Shown here: piece after piece, positions 11,369 through 21,112 of the stretch
Layout of the letters: each line of letters starts with the position of its first letter
Position numbering within the stretch: the first letter of the stretch is position 1
Origin: Neophaeococcomyces mojaviensis
Taxonomy: Eukaryota; Ascomycota; Eurotiomycetes; Chaetothyriales
DNA length: 64,000 nt
Assembly: GCA_030247915.1 (NCBI GenBank)
Contig: JAPDRQ010000011.1
Location: 1-64,000, forward strand
Reading direction: 5' to 3'
Made by a program: the position numbers and the translations under genes
The notes under the pieces: generated by a model
Seen by the model: only the letters and a program-made list of their open reading frames with translations
What the model was told of the DNA's origin: nothing
Database searches by the model: none

Positions 11369-12350
11369 CTTGAACGGCTTGGACACGAACGGGTTGTGTG
11401 CTTTCGAAAGCATGAGCTCGAAGCTCTCCCCTCACGACATACCTGCATCTTTGTAGCACGCGACGCTTCCTGGTAACTCCCACGAGTTGTATTGGATCAC
11501 CAGCTTGTCGGCAAGTTCAACGTCGTAGATGACGTGGTTGGAGGAGCTTTCAGCATGTTGTGGGTACGCTCGATAAGGATCTCGGTTCTACCCATCTTAG
11601 GAAGGTAACATTGTCAACCACACAGGCAGCAGAAGCATGCCAATACTAGGACAAGGGAAGCTTGTGAAGCTTCACGCTATCTAGCGCAAAGCTGTTGGCG
11701 AAAATCCTCATAGGAAACAGGTGCTGGATGGTTAAATCAGTGGAGGTGCTTTTTGCTTTGACCTCTCGCTATACCTGAATCCTCTTTGCTTCTTCCACAA
11801 CCGGATGGAGGCAAGCACAGGATCCATGTTAGTCAGTTGGTTTGTGTGGTGGAAGCTCTGCTCTAAATATACTTGAGTGCATCAAGACTAGAAATAGGAT
11901 AATAGGTAAGGATTTCTACGTAGTTCGGATGATATAGCGCCTTGGCTTACTAAATGAGCCGACGTTGTGCCTTGAAAATATGCGGGGAAGTCTTTTGGCT
12001 TGCTTCGCATTCAAATCAAGGATACTAGGAAACTTTCTTTAACATCAAGCAAGAAATCTAGAAATTGGTATTGGGTCGATGGGAAGAAGCACTGAAGTGC
12101 CCTGCGAACTCGACGAGATGCCTTAGAGTGATTCTATATACTCATCATTAACCCTCACTACTATATAGCTTTCTATCTCTTTGTCACTTTCGGGTACGAC
12201 GATGACTTCTATCGCTCAAGACCAGCATCGTCCATAACGTGTAAAAACGGGTGCAGTAACCCCTGATCGCGATCAAGGCCTGTCCTCGCAACACCCTCCT
12301 TAAGCAAACCCCATTTTCAGAATGGCTATCATGACTGTCACTTCCGTACG
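11369..12350. other. Intergenic region with a possible coding remnant
   Basis: This is the promoter side of the carboxypeptidase gene. On the minus strand at about 11455-11575 a short open stretch reads like protein (NHVIYDVELADKLVIQYNSW) but has no start codon or continuation that I can defend. The rest shows no gene. Confidence 0.4.
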
Positions 12351-13037
12351 CTATCTGCGAGCGAGGAGATCGTATGGGGAACGCTCGGCGAGACCCTGAC
12401 GTTCAGCAATACCTTGACGTTCAGCAATACCTTGACGTTCAGCAATACCTTGACGTTCAGCAATACCTTGACGTTCAGCAATACCTTGACGTTCAGCAAT
12501 ACCTTGACGTTCAGCAATACCTTGACGTTCAGCAATACCTTGACGTTCAGCAAGACTTTGGCGCTTCGTATATCCGCTCAAGGTCGGTGTTGCAGTTGCA
12601 GCGCGACTCTCCGTCACCGTTGCACTAACCAAACCATACCCCGTATTTTCCACGTTCCCACACATTCCGTCTTGCACACAATACTGCCCAGCACCACAAC
12701 AAACATTCCCGCATAGGGTCTCCCCGAGTACCCATGAGCAGGCCGTTGGCGCAGTGCCGCATTGTGCTTGTCCCTGCACGTTGGTGTAACAGTACTCGCC
12801 GCTCGCACAGCACAGCTGACCGAAGGAGCCACAGGGATTCTCGCACTGTCGTTCAGCGAGACCCTGTCTTTCCACGAGACCCTGCCTCTCCGCGAGTCCT
12901 TGCCGTTCCGCCAAGCCTTGTCTTTCAGCAAGGCCGTGAGGTGTAGATTGTCGCTCAGCAAGACCTTGGGGTAGGGCAGCAGCGAGCGTCGAGAAAATGA
13001 GGACTAAGAAAGACAAAAGAGTGGTAATTCTGAGCAT
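12351..13037 (-). CDS. Secreted hexapeptide-repeat protein with cysteine-rich core
   Basis: A 228-residue single-exon product. It opens with a signal peptide (MLRITTLLSFLVLIFSTLAAA). Six GLAERQ-type hexapeptides (one is GLVERQ) follow. Then comes a core with 12 cysteines arranged as two similar units (CGSFGQLCCASGEYC... and CGNVCCGAGQYC...). After a Thr/Ala-rich linker come TKRQ, SLAERQ, eight GIAERQ units and a last GLAERS, ending in LLARR. ER|Q and KR|Q are used as propeptide cleavage sites in fungal secreted enzymes, so the repeats look like an array of Kex2-type sites that could release QG[I/L]AER peptides with N-terminal glutamine. This resembles Kex2-processed repeat proteins (KEPs). 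No function is known to me. Alternatively the repeats are merely a flexible spacer on a secreted cysteine-rich protein. Confidence 0.85.
   Translation of the reverse strand: MLRITTLLSFLVLIFSTLAAALPQGLAERQSTPHGLAERQGLAERQGLAERQGLVERQGLAERQCENPCGSFGQLCCASGEYCYTNVQGQAQCGTAPTACSWVLGETLCGNVCCGAGQYCVQDGMCGNVENTGYGLVSATVTESRAATATPTLSGYTKRQSLAERQGIAERQGIAERQGIAERQGIAERQGIAERQGIAERQGIAERQGIAERQGLAERSPYDLLARR
12398..12552 (-). repeat. 18-bp minisatellite encoding GIAERQ
   Basis: Eight consecutive copies of the 18-nt unit (plus-strand GACGTTCAGCAATACCTT) are identical, each encoding one GIAERQ hexapeptide, with one diverged copy at each edge. Perfect identity implies recent expansion by slippage or unequal exchange, so copy number may vary between strains. 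Confidence 0.95.
12846..12975 (-). repeat. Degenerate 18-bp repeats encoding GLAERQ
   Basis: Six related 18-nt units encode the N-terminal GLAERQ/GLVERQ hexapeptides of the same gene. They differ at synonymous and some non-synonymous positions, so this block is older than the C-terminal array. One STPH insertion separates the first and second units. Confidence 0.85.
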
Positions 13038-13983
13038 TTTGATTATGGCGTTTGTGAATGTCTGGCGAGAGTTTTGGTGTTAGTATTTATGGTGTTGATG
13101 GATATGGTTTGTCTCTATAGTGCTCGAGTCGTCTCTTGCCTGGTGCATGCGAGTGGCAATATGCCATTCTTATACCATTTATCATGGCTATATGCATTCC
13201 CTTTTGCTCAGCTGTGTATAGTCAATAGTGCAAGCCATTGCACTCATGAGGTATTTCAGAATGTCGCATATATCCGACCTCGTCTCCAGCTCAGCCCCAA
13301 CAGCTAGAAGGTGTGGCTAACAATATACACATATGTGCAGCCAATCATAGAAACGAGTCCATGAAATGCGGGAGACTGCGTAAACCGCGCATTTTCCATG
13401 TTCCTGATTGAGTTCGAGCGAGCGAGCAACTAGGTCATAGAGACCTGGACAGGTTTGGAGTATTTTGGATACTTTGCGAGGATTGGCTACTCAAATAGGT
13501 GCGAGGCCACAACAAGCCGTTGAACAGAAATCAGCCAAGTTGTCGAAGACTTTGTTAGTTCCTGAAATCATCATCATCTAGAAACTCGAAGAGAATTAAG
13601 TTTGGACTTGAATCCTGCAACACGACGGAAAGAGTGAGATGAATATCACTTTGAAACTTTCGACTTCCATTCTACACTTTGTGGCATTTCGAGACATATA
13701 AGGGTTGCCCCATTGCAACTGGTAGCAGAACATTACTTATGCGCTGCCTGAATTCTGACCGACCGGTGTCCCTGTTCCTCCGTTCCTCAGCTTCTCATCT
13801 GATCATAGTTCAAGTAGATGGTGCTGACAGCAACTGTCAGTTTCGAACGCCTATTCGTGCTAGCCCTGTCATGTCCCGGTATCCATGCAAACGCTTTGAA
13901 AGAAACCCATGACCACAAGTCAAACCGCCGCGCTCCCACGTCCGCGCACAGGCACTTCCTCCACTTTTGTGACTGCTGCGACC
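13038..13983. other. Intergenic region
   Basis: This contains the promoter of the hexapeptide-repeat gene and the 3' flank of CUL1. I see no open frame of protein-like composition and no RNA gene. Confidence 0.5.
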
Positions 13984-16299
13984 TTAAGCGATATACGCAA
14001 GCTCATCATTGTCTAGTCGCTCAAGGTAGTCCTTCTCCATGAGAGCATCGATGTTCTTCTTAATATCTGATACTTTAGGTGGGAAACGGTTCTTGACTTG
14101 GTTGATAACTTCCTCCACTAACTGGACATGTCGAAGCTTCTTGCGACCCTTCATAATTCGGACAATCACAGCTTGTAGCAGCAGCTTTCGGTCCTCTTCG
14201 ACGGTCTTGTGAGTCTCATCAGACTCGGTCTTCTGCTCTGACTTCACAGACACATTGAGGTTGACCTTGATCTTCTTGTTCTTGAAATTGGGGTTCAGGG
14301 TATACTTGGTTCCTGCCGCTGGCTTAGCATCTTCCGAGCCAGTGGTAACCACGCGAGCTTTGACAAGAATGCCCAAAACTTGATGCTCGAGGATCTCATC
14401 CGTTAGACTGGTATATTCCTGGATCTCGGAATAGTCGAGCGTTTCTTGCTCATTAAAGAGCAAAAGCACGGCCATCTGGTATGTCGATACCTGGAAAGTG
14501 TATGGCACTTTCTGTTGCTTAACGTAGTTGGCTCGAATCTCGCCCTTGCACAACTGCCAGAGCCAAGTCAGCTTTCGACCAGTGTGCTTCTGGTCATAAA
14601 ATCGTCTGAACGATTCCACAGCCTTGTTGACCTCCATGGGTGGCGTAAAAGGGGTATTTGGTGCATTCAGAGGCCAGAAACCTGTACCCAGAATTTGATA
14701 CGATGAGTCGACGCTTCGCTTCTCGCCACCATCCTGTAGGACTTTGTCATACCAATCACGGTAAGAAGAATTGAGGTCTTTGGAGATCTGAACGTCTTGA
14801 AACATTCGCTGTAGTTTGTTTGTGTATTCAAACCCACAAGCTTCCTTCAGCTTGCTAATCATGCTTGTTTCAGCATCATCGGAGATGGAGCTAGCATTCA
14901 CGAGACGTTTGGCAAGCATTCTGGAGTAGAATTTCTGGAACACATCCTTGTCTTCGATATACTTGAAGACAACCATGATCTGCTGCAGAAGATCTTCGAG
15001 TTCAGCCTCATCGGCAGCTTTGGCGCTTTTCTTGAGGAGTTGGTCGGTGTACTTCGCAAGCAGTTCTGGTGATCTCGATGAGTTCGATTTGCACACTTCG
15101 TTCCGGTTGACGAATTCTTTGCAGGCATTGTCGAGTGATCGAACAAATTCCGACTCACCAGTGAAGGCCACTGTGACAAGCTGCTGATATTTGGAATGTA
15201 CTTCAAGAAGCGCATCGACGTAGACTTTTGGTTCGAAGTTGTCGCCGCTTGTGGCGACCTTGTCGACTGAGGCGAGACCGGCTTTTCGAACATGTGCTTC
15301 GAATCGGTTTCGAAGAGGATCCAGGCCATCCTTTATTCGTGACAGCAACTTGTACATTCTGGTCAAGTCTTCTTTCCGTTCATTGTCGAGCAACAGCTGG
15401 AATTCGTCTCGCAGCAAGAGGGAGTGATCCGTGATCAAAGCCTCGTTGCACACGTCCATGAGTTTCTTCATAATATCTGGATGCAGGAAGAGACCGACAC
15501 GGTCCTTCTCCTCCTCTAGACGAGCCTCAGCCTTCTTCATGTATTCGACAACGCTATTCTGAGCGACGAAAAGTTTAGATTCTTGCTGGTAGTAAGTCTT
15601 GGTGGCGGTAAGGAAAGGAGCTTCGAAGTGCCGGCGGTATACGTCAAGTGTAGACTTTGTTGGGTCATTCTCGTCGAGACCCAAGGACACGCAAGAGTCG
15701 ACAATAGCTTTGACCTGCAACTGATCAATAGTCTCTCCATTTCTTTGCTTCTCAACCAATTTCAGTACAGCAGCCATAACTCGATCCCACACTTTGGTGA
15801 AGAAGTCGTCCTTCCATTTGACCAGATGCAAAGTATAGATGTCGTAGACGTTCTTCTTGCCCTCATCCATTTCCCGCTTCACCCAGTGTCGGTTGAGATA
15901 TTTGAACAAGTGATTGTTGTATTTAGCAGCATCGGTATATCGCTTCCATTCTCGAATGTAGAATGAGAGCAAGGCCTCATCTGTGTGAGACTCGGCTTTG
16001 TTGTAGACCTCCTTCAAGTGGTCAGAGAGGTAGGAACCCAATAAGGTGTAGATCTCCTCTCCGAGCAAGTGCGCCCCTCGAGAGGCTGAGTGGATTGGAC
16101 CGGCTTGCTGTGTGGAAGTGGGCTTTTGCGATGTGCAGAAGTTGTGGACTTTGGTGTACACACCCATGTACGTCTTCATGTCCATACCCTCTCGTAAGTT
16201 GTGCATGACCTTATCCACATTCTCTTGTAGATATGCCCATGTCTGCTCAAGATCGTCGCGCGCTCGGTTCGCAGGAGTAGTTGCTACGGCTGGCGCCAT
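13984..16299 (-). CDS. CUL1: Cullin-1, scaffold of SCF ubiquitin ligases
   Basis: An intronless gene of 771 residues, the usual length for CUL1/Cdc53. The N-terminal cullin repeats (about 1-390) bind Skp1 and F-box proteins. The cullin homology domain follows, with YIEDKDVFQKFYSRMLAKRL and the block WPLNAPNTPF. The C-terminal winged-helix segment has IVRIMKGRKKLRH, in which Lys 717 is the expected NEDD8 attachment site, and it ends YLERLDNDELAYIA, the classic cullin terminus. It assembles with Skp1, Rbx1 and F-box adaptors in nucleus and cytoplasm. The start ATG follows AAG and precedes an Ala-rich leader. It is divergent from the cupin gene across about 600 bp. Confidence 0.97.
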   Translation of the reverse strand: MAPAVATTPANRARDDLEQTWAYLQENVDKVMHNLREGMDMKTYMGVYTKVHNFCTSQKPTSTQQAGPIHSASRGAHLLGEEIYTLLGSYLSDHLKEVYNKAESHTDEALLSFYIREWKRYTDAAKYNNHLFKYLNRHWVKREMDEGKKNVYDIYTLHLVKWKDDFFTKVWDRVMAAVLKLVEKQRNGETIDQLQVKAIVDSCVSLGLDENDPTKSTLDVYRRHFEAPFLTATKTYYQQESKLFVAQNSVVEYMKKAEARLEEEKDRVGLFLHPDIMKKLMDVCNEALITDHSLLLRDEFQLLLDNERKEDLTRMYKLLSRIKDGLDPLRNRFEAHVRKAGLASVDKVATSGDNFEPKVYVDALLEVHSKYQQLVTVAFTGESEFVRSLDNACKEFVNRNEVCKSNSSRSPELLAKYTDQLLKKSAKAADEAELEDLLQQIMVVFKYIEDKDVFQKFYSRMLAKRLVNASSISDDAETSMISKLKEACGFEYTNKLQRMFQDVQISKDLNSSYRDWYDKVLQDGGEKRSVDSSYQILGTGFWPLNAPNTPFTPPMEVNKAVESFRRFYDQKHTGRKLTWLWQLCKGEIRANYVKQQKVPYTFQVSTYQMAVLLLFNEQETLDYSEIQEYTSLTDEILEHQVLGILVKARVVTTGSEDAKPAAGTKYTLNPNFKNKKIKVNLNVSVKSEQKTESDETHKTVEEDRKLLLQAVIVRIMKGRKKLRHVQLVEEVINQVKNRFPPKVSDIKKNIDALMEKDYLERLDNDELAYIA

Positions 16300-16902
16300 C
16301 TTGAAGACCGAGGACGATCAGTCCTGTGCGAATTGGGAAATCAGGATATTGGAAGTACTGAGTAGGAGGCAAAATTGGGTCAATCTACTTTGGCTTCAAC
16401 AAGGCCGTCTGATTATGTGACTTGACCGGTTGACCTCGACTATTGTTGAGTGAGGTGGCGAGGTATTGGAGGTGAGATGGGGCCAGGCAGTCTATAAAGG
16501 TACCAGATGGTTGATCTTTGGATATGACTGCGAATCAGGCAGTCGCAGCAGTGAAGCTGGAAGATGTGTCACTACCACTGAATCGAGGAACAAAGTTAGA
16601 TGGAACCTGGATTACCGCAGTCCAAGTGTTAGTGGCAGTCGCCTGCGGCAGCCTTGAGGCCTTGTCGATCAAACGATTACCCGAAATTTCACCATTCAGT
16701 TAGCCGATCTAAGTTGACGTCAGAATAACGCGGTGACGCGATGGGCTGCTGAAGCAGTGGCAAGCAGACATATGTGTAAGACCAGGGTCAAGTGTCAGCT
16801 TAGCATTGCTGTGCGAATCCTCCATTTGAAACTATCCTACGTGTGCTACCACGTCTCTAGCAAAAAGCAAACCTATTTCCAAAGGGATAACCTACCAGAA
16901 AG
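16300..16902. promoter_or_regulatory. Divergent promoter region of CUL1 and cupin gene
   Basis: This intergenic stretch separates two genes transcribed away from each other and so must carry both promoters. It includes a perfect CRE palindrome (listed separately). No gene is seen inside it. Confidence 0.6.
16715..16722. promoter_or_regulatory. CRE palindrome TGACGTCA
   Basis: A perfect ATF/CREB-type bZIP site, TGACGTCA, lies 188 bp upstream of the cupin ATG and about 416 bp upstream of the CUL1 ATG. A second TGACG core (GGTGACGCG) follows about 10 bp later. Occupancy by a bZIP factor is inference. Confidence 0.5.
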
Positions 16903-17430
16903 ATGTCTTTGACACCACTCAGCGCCCTCCGGGTGACGAAGCACCAAATTCCGGCATGGAAGGGCTATCCAAATACCTCTATTCAGAACAAGCCACTTCT
17001 CATCTATCATGGCGCTTTTCAGAATCCATCAGCTTCCAAGATTGAGTCACAACTAAACGCTGTGGGTATTGTATCTCCAGCATGGCGCTATACCATGTAT
17101 TCGCAGTCTCACTTCCACTCCACCACCCACGAAGTCCTAAGTATTGCTTCTGGCTCTGCCAAATGCTGTTTCGGCCATGAAGACAACCCGCATCGTGTCG
17201 AGCCTGTCTTATCAGCAGGCGATGTGGTCGTTGTTCCAGCAGGTGTGTCGCATCGATTGTTGGAGGACTATGGAGAATTTCAAATGGTAGGATCGTATCC
17301 CATCGGCAAAGATTGGGACATGTGCTATGGCAAAGCGGGTGAAGAGGATAAAGTCAAGGGCATTGCAAGTCTAGGCTGGTTTCAGAAAGATCCGGTGTAT
17401 GGCGAGAAGGGGCCCTCTCTCGATGTATGA
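16903..17430 (+). CDS. YjlB-like cupin domain protein
   Basis: A single-exon product of 175 residues. Cupin motif 1 is intact: HFHSTTHEVLSIASG supplies His 70, His 72 and Glu 77 as metal ligands with the expected spacing. Motif 2, GDVVVVPAGVSHRL, supplies His 117. The arrangement and length match the YjlB-type single-domain cupins found in bacteria and fungi, whose substrates are mostly unknown. The second cysteine-containing strand (SAKCCFGHED) lies between the motifs, as in relatives. There is no signal peptide, so it is probably cytosolic. Its regulation may involve the CRE palindrome 188 bp upstream. Confidence 0.9.
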   Translation: MSLTPLSALRVTKHQIPAWKGYPNTSIQNKPLLIYHGAFQNPSASKIESQLNAVGIVSPAWRYTMYSQSHFHSTTHEVLSIASGSAKCCFGHEDNPHRVEPVLSAGDVVVVPAGVSHRLLEDYGEFQMVGSYPIGKDWDMCYGKAGEEDKVKGIASLGWFQKDPVYGEKGPSLDV

Positions 17431-17555
17431 GCTGACTATTGATCGTGCTGACTCTCCCCCATACACTACCACTTTCGTCTCCTCGAAACGGGACGACGTC
17501 GGGTGGGAGAAACTAGTTTTAGGGTGCATATTGGAAGTTGCATTGACGGTCGCTA

Positions 17556-18873
17556 TTATCTAGTATTGATGCGCTCAACCAGTCTATACATGTTAGTCAG
17601 ATGTATGCAGAGGGAGTGGGACGACTTACCTCAAGATGCTGATTGAAAAGGTGAGAAGCCAAGCAAACAAAGAGACGAGCAAGACACTACTAAGTGACTC
17701 GGCTCTGTCGCATACATTATCAAAGCGTCGGGTGGTACCGCTTTCCGTACCCTCTTTACAAGGTCCTCGATCGAAAGAGAGCGAGTTGAAAGCCAGACTC
17801 AGGTTGGCAGACTGAAATACAATAAAAAAGAGGTCGAGTAGGACGAGTCGTACTTTGGCCGCCGGCGGCCTCAAGCCAAGGGGTTTTGAGAAATATTCAT
17901 CGTAAGTGATGTAGATACTGTACACAATAGCGACTGCGTCGACAATAATCGCCATCAGCGCTGAAGGATCCTGGTCGTAAGTAATGTGACCTTGCCCGAC
18001 CCGTGTCATGCAGTCTGGCGTTCGTTGGTTTTCTGGCTGCTCAATACACCTGATGATAAGATTGTTCTCGTGGAATATGCTGGCGCCTAAGCCCATGGCT
18101 AACGCAGCAAACAGAATCACGACGGCACGGAAAGCAAGAGGCACGAAGGGATTCCGCATAATTGCGAAGTGGGCCCGCTGGTACCAGGCTCGTCTCTTTC
18201 GGCGAAAGGCCCGGTATTTGTCGCTCCCATCCTCGACATCATCGTCATTGTGATCAGCAAGCCAAGGTTTTTGGTAGTCGGTGAAGTTCTCGTTGAGCCA
18301 CTCGGCACTAACCTTCTCATTGTTGAAGTTCTCTCGAGGATAGGCACTCGCTCGAGCAAAGGACACCCACCTAGAAGTTGGTTCGTCTCGCCTTGCTCCG
18401 GAAGACATCGGATACCCACCCTGTGGCTGGATTTGCGAATTAAGAAGCGGACGCTGTGCAGCCGATGGACTGTGGTTGTGCTGTGCTACTAGTGCTGAGC
18501 TTGGTGAGTTGGGTAGGAACAGGCCGGCTTCAATAAGATCATCTTCGTCCGCGTCTTGCACCCACGGCGGGATCGTTCGGACAGGTATTCGTTCGATAGG
18601 CTCTTTCGGTCGAGGAGGCTCGGGAGTAAACCGTACGTTCTGTCTCACAGCATTGCCCGTTTTGACTGAGTCTGATCGCTTCTTGATGGATCCATTGGTC
18701 TTCAGCTTCGTCTCCCCCGCTGGGACGGAAGCAGATCTATTGTTTGTCGCATCGTTTAAGCCGCTGCCGTCTGTGGTCACTACAGACGGTGCAAGGCCGG
18801 CATTTTTCTCTGACAGGACCGACGACTCACGCGGCCGGGACTGAGCGTGCCAGGGAAACCCAGCCTGTGCCAT
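17556..18873 (-). CDS. SRF1-like integral membrane protein (phospholipase D regulator family)
   Basis: Exon 1 is 17630-18873. A 46-nt intron (GTAAGTCGTC...GTATAG, with CTAAC branch) leads to a 28-nt terminal exon at 17556-17583, giving 423 residues ending LRLVERINTR. Residues 1-160 are disordered and charged. A conserved cytosolic block follows (RWVSFARASAYPRENFNNEK, then EWLNENFTDYQKPWL). The C-terminal 180 residues hold about four membrane segments (PLAFRAVVILFAALAMGLG; ALMAIIVDAVAIVYSIYI; VLLDLFFIVFQSANLSLAF; VLLVSLFAWLLTFSISIL). The block order resembles fungal SRF1, a regulator of phospholipase D (Spo14) in yeast. The family assignment is from memory of the motif; the tiny last exon is confident because it removes a frame break at a consensus donor. 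Confidence 0.8.
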
Positions 18874-19469
18874 ACCCTAAGTGGTGGGCGGAGGCTGAGT
18901 GAAAGGAGATGGGCGTTACTGTGAAATTCGCATCGTGTAGCGGAGCGTGGGGAGATCAGGTCTCGATGTGGTTCGGCAGTCGCGAAAAGGAGGAGTCGAA
19001 ATCATAAAGAAGTGAACGCAGTAAGCTGTAAGGCAACAGTGCAAGGGAATGGAAGTGTCACCGAATCTTGGTCAGTGAGTGGTGGTTGCATAGATCCGTC
19101 TTGGTTCGCGTAAGAAATGAGGCAGATGAGCGAAGTGTGGCTGGTGAGCTCCATCAACAGTGGCTCAGGATCCTCTTCGGGGGAAAACGATGGGCGCTGA
19201 CAGGCTTCAGCTGCAAGCTTGTTTTCGGCAGGAAACGTGCCAATGACGCATCTATTTCGGTGATGGGCTCAAAGCATCAATATATCTTGAATCACCTTTC
19301 GCGCAGCTTTGTTCGTTGACATTTTCAACAACCACCAATTTGAGTTCTACCGTTCTGTTCTGCCAGCTCCATCACGACATTCTTTCATCTGTGTTGATTT
19401 ATGCATGATGATCTGATTGCGACAATATCTGGCACTGGTGTGCCGCAATAATACTGACGCACTGCTGCT
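18874..19469. promoter_or_regulatory. Divergent promoter region of SRF1-like and K+/H+ exchange genes
   Basis: About 600 bp separates two divergent start codons. A CCAAT core is present near 19238 (GTGCCAATGACGCA). I see no gene inside it. Confidence 0.5.
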
Positions 19470-20426
19470 ATGCGCATTTTCCTCCTGCCTCTGACCACCA
19501 GGCAAGCTCTTGTCTATTGTCAACGGAACACCTCCAAGCCACTTGCTCGGCTCAGCATTGTCGATCGGATCACCAAAAAAGCATCCGAAACCTGGGCCAA
19601 GTGGGAGCAAGCGGAAAAGGGATGGCAGAAGCAGATCGTTACCTATGGTAACCGAGGTTTACAACGGATTCCCTACCAAGAATGGGCTCTCAAGAGCTTT
19701 CCTCCCACCAATGCAACCTTGCAAGCTGAACAGGTCACCAATGGGGAGAAGTTCGACGTACTGTATCCAGGGAACATTATGAGCAAGGAAGACGTGCCAA
19801 AAGTGCTAGCGAGATTAGCACGGGAGCGGAAACAGCTGCATTTCAATCGCTTCATTGGCAGTATGGTGGGCTTGCCCTTCACTATACCCTTTGCTTTGAT
19901 ACCAGTGTAAGACCTCGTACTGCTCAAAAAATGCCTCTACTGACAGCATGCAGAATACCCAACATTCCGTTCTTCTACGTTGCCTACCGCTGTTGGTCGC
20001 ATTGGAGAGGTCAGTCCAACCCTGAAATGAGGCTTCTCTGAAGATGACTGACAACCACTAGCATTAAAAGGATCAGATCATCTCGATTTTATAATTGACC
20101 ATCGCTTGTTCCGGTTGGTGTCCAGTGATACCATTGAAAATCTCTACCGACGTTTTGCTCCCGGTTTGGAAGACAGTTTTGAATTTGTAACAAGGTCGCA
20201 AGTTGATGAAGGAACAGACAAAAAAGAGGAGATCATATTGCCAGCAGGGGCACACGTTGAGGTTGCTAAAAAGCTAGAAGTACCTGAGCTAAGTGGTGAA
20301 GTGGAGCGTGCCATATGGCAGGTTGAACGAGCCTTTGCCAAAGAGGCGAAAGCTCAGGAACAGAAACAAATTGGAAATGGCTCGCAGGACACGGTTGTTG
20401 ACGAGAAGCATGATGAACGAAGATGA
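19470..20426 (+). CDS. Mitochondrial K+/H+ exchange-related protein
   Basis: Three exons are inferred (19470-19906, 19954-20009, 20062-20426), separated by 47- and 52-nt introns with CTACTGAC and GACTGACAA branch-like sequences, giving 285 residues. The N-terminus (MRIFLLPLTTRQALVYCQ) precedes WAKWEQAEKGWQKQIVTYGN and the core GLPFTIPFALIPVIPNIPFF, then AYRCWSHWRALKGSDHL, which is only contiguous after splicing. The block order fits the fungal Mit_KHE1 family linked to inner-membrane potassium/proton exchange. The hydrophobic centre fits membrane association. The charged C-terminal tail is poorly conserved. The family is assigned by motif memory. Confidence 0.85.
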
Positions 20427-21112
20427 GAGACGATGATATGAAGTGGCATGTCATTCAATTGGTGATGTTTGCATGCTGAGATGACCAGTTGTGTAACAAA
20501 AGGGATAGAATTCACTTTATGCACCCGTCAAGCCTCACACCTCTACTAAATTTAAAGCCTTTTGTTCCGTGCCTCTTGTTCAGTTGACCTGAGATACCTT
20601 CCGATTGACGAAGTATGCCTCGTACTCGTCTAGAAAGCCTTACAGTAGTGATCACGTGGAAAATATCCCAGGCTATCCTCGACCTTGTGCACCTGTTTCT
20701 GAATCCCGTGGCTTCATTCGAAAGGCTTTGAACCTGGCAATGATTGGTCGCAATTCACTAACAAATTGACCTACTGGTGTGAGGCTTTGACCGAGAACAC
20801 TTCGGTCTGGAAAGGCACACTCACGAAGAAATCACAGGAAAACAAAACTGGTCCATCACGTCAGGCTTCAGGACCATGGCTGCAACAATGAATATTCGCG
20901 CCTTCCGTTCGTAATCAATCACTTCGACTAGCAGAATTCAGGCGGAACTCACTAGAAACTGGCTGCACAGTGCATTGTCTTGAGGGTGTTAAAGGTACAC
21001 TTCACTTCCAAGCTTGAGGCTTTCCTGCTGCTCTGCTATCATATCTTCCAGATTTGATGCTCAGATATTGATGCTTAATCACAACAACTCCCGTTGAGTA
21101 CTTACACAAACA
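20427..21112. other. Intergenic region
   Basis: This is the 3' flank of the K+/H+ exchange gene and the promoter of the phosphatase-like gene. I see no open frame of protein-like composition and no repeat. Confidence 0.5.

Noticed and set aside
12338..12628. Repetitive open frames on both strands over the minisatellite
   Set aside because: An 18-bp repeat without stops keeps every frame open; only the minus-strand frame continues into a signal peptide and cysteine core.
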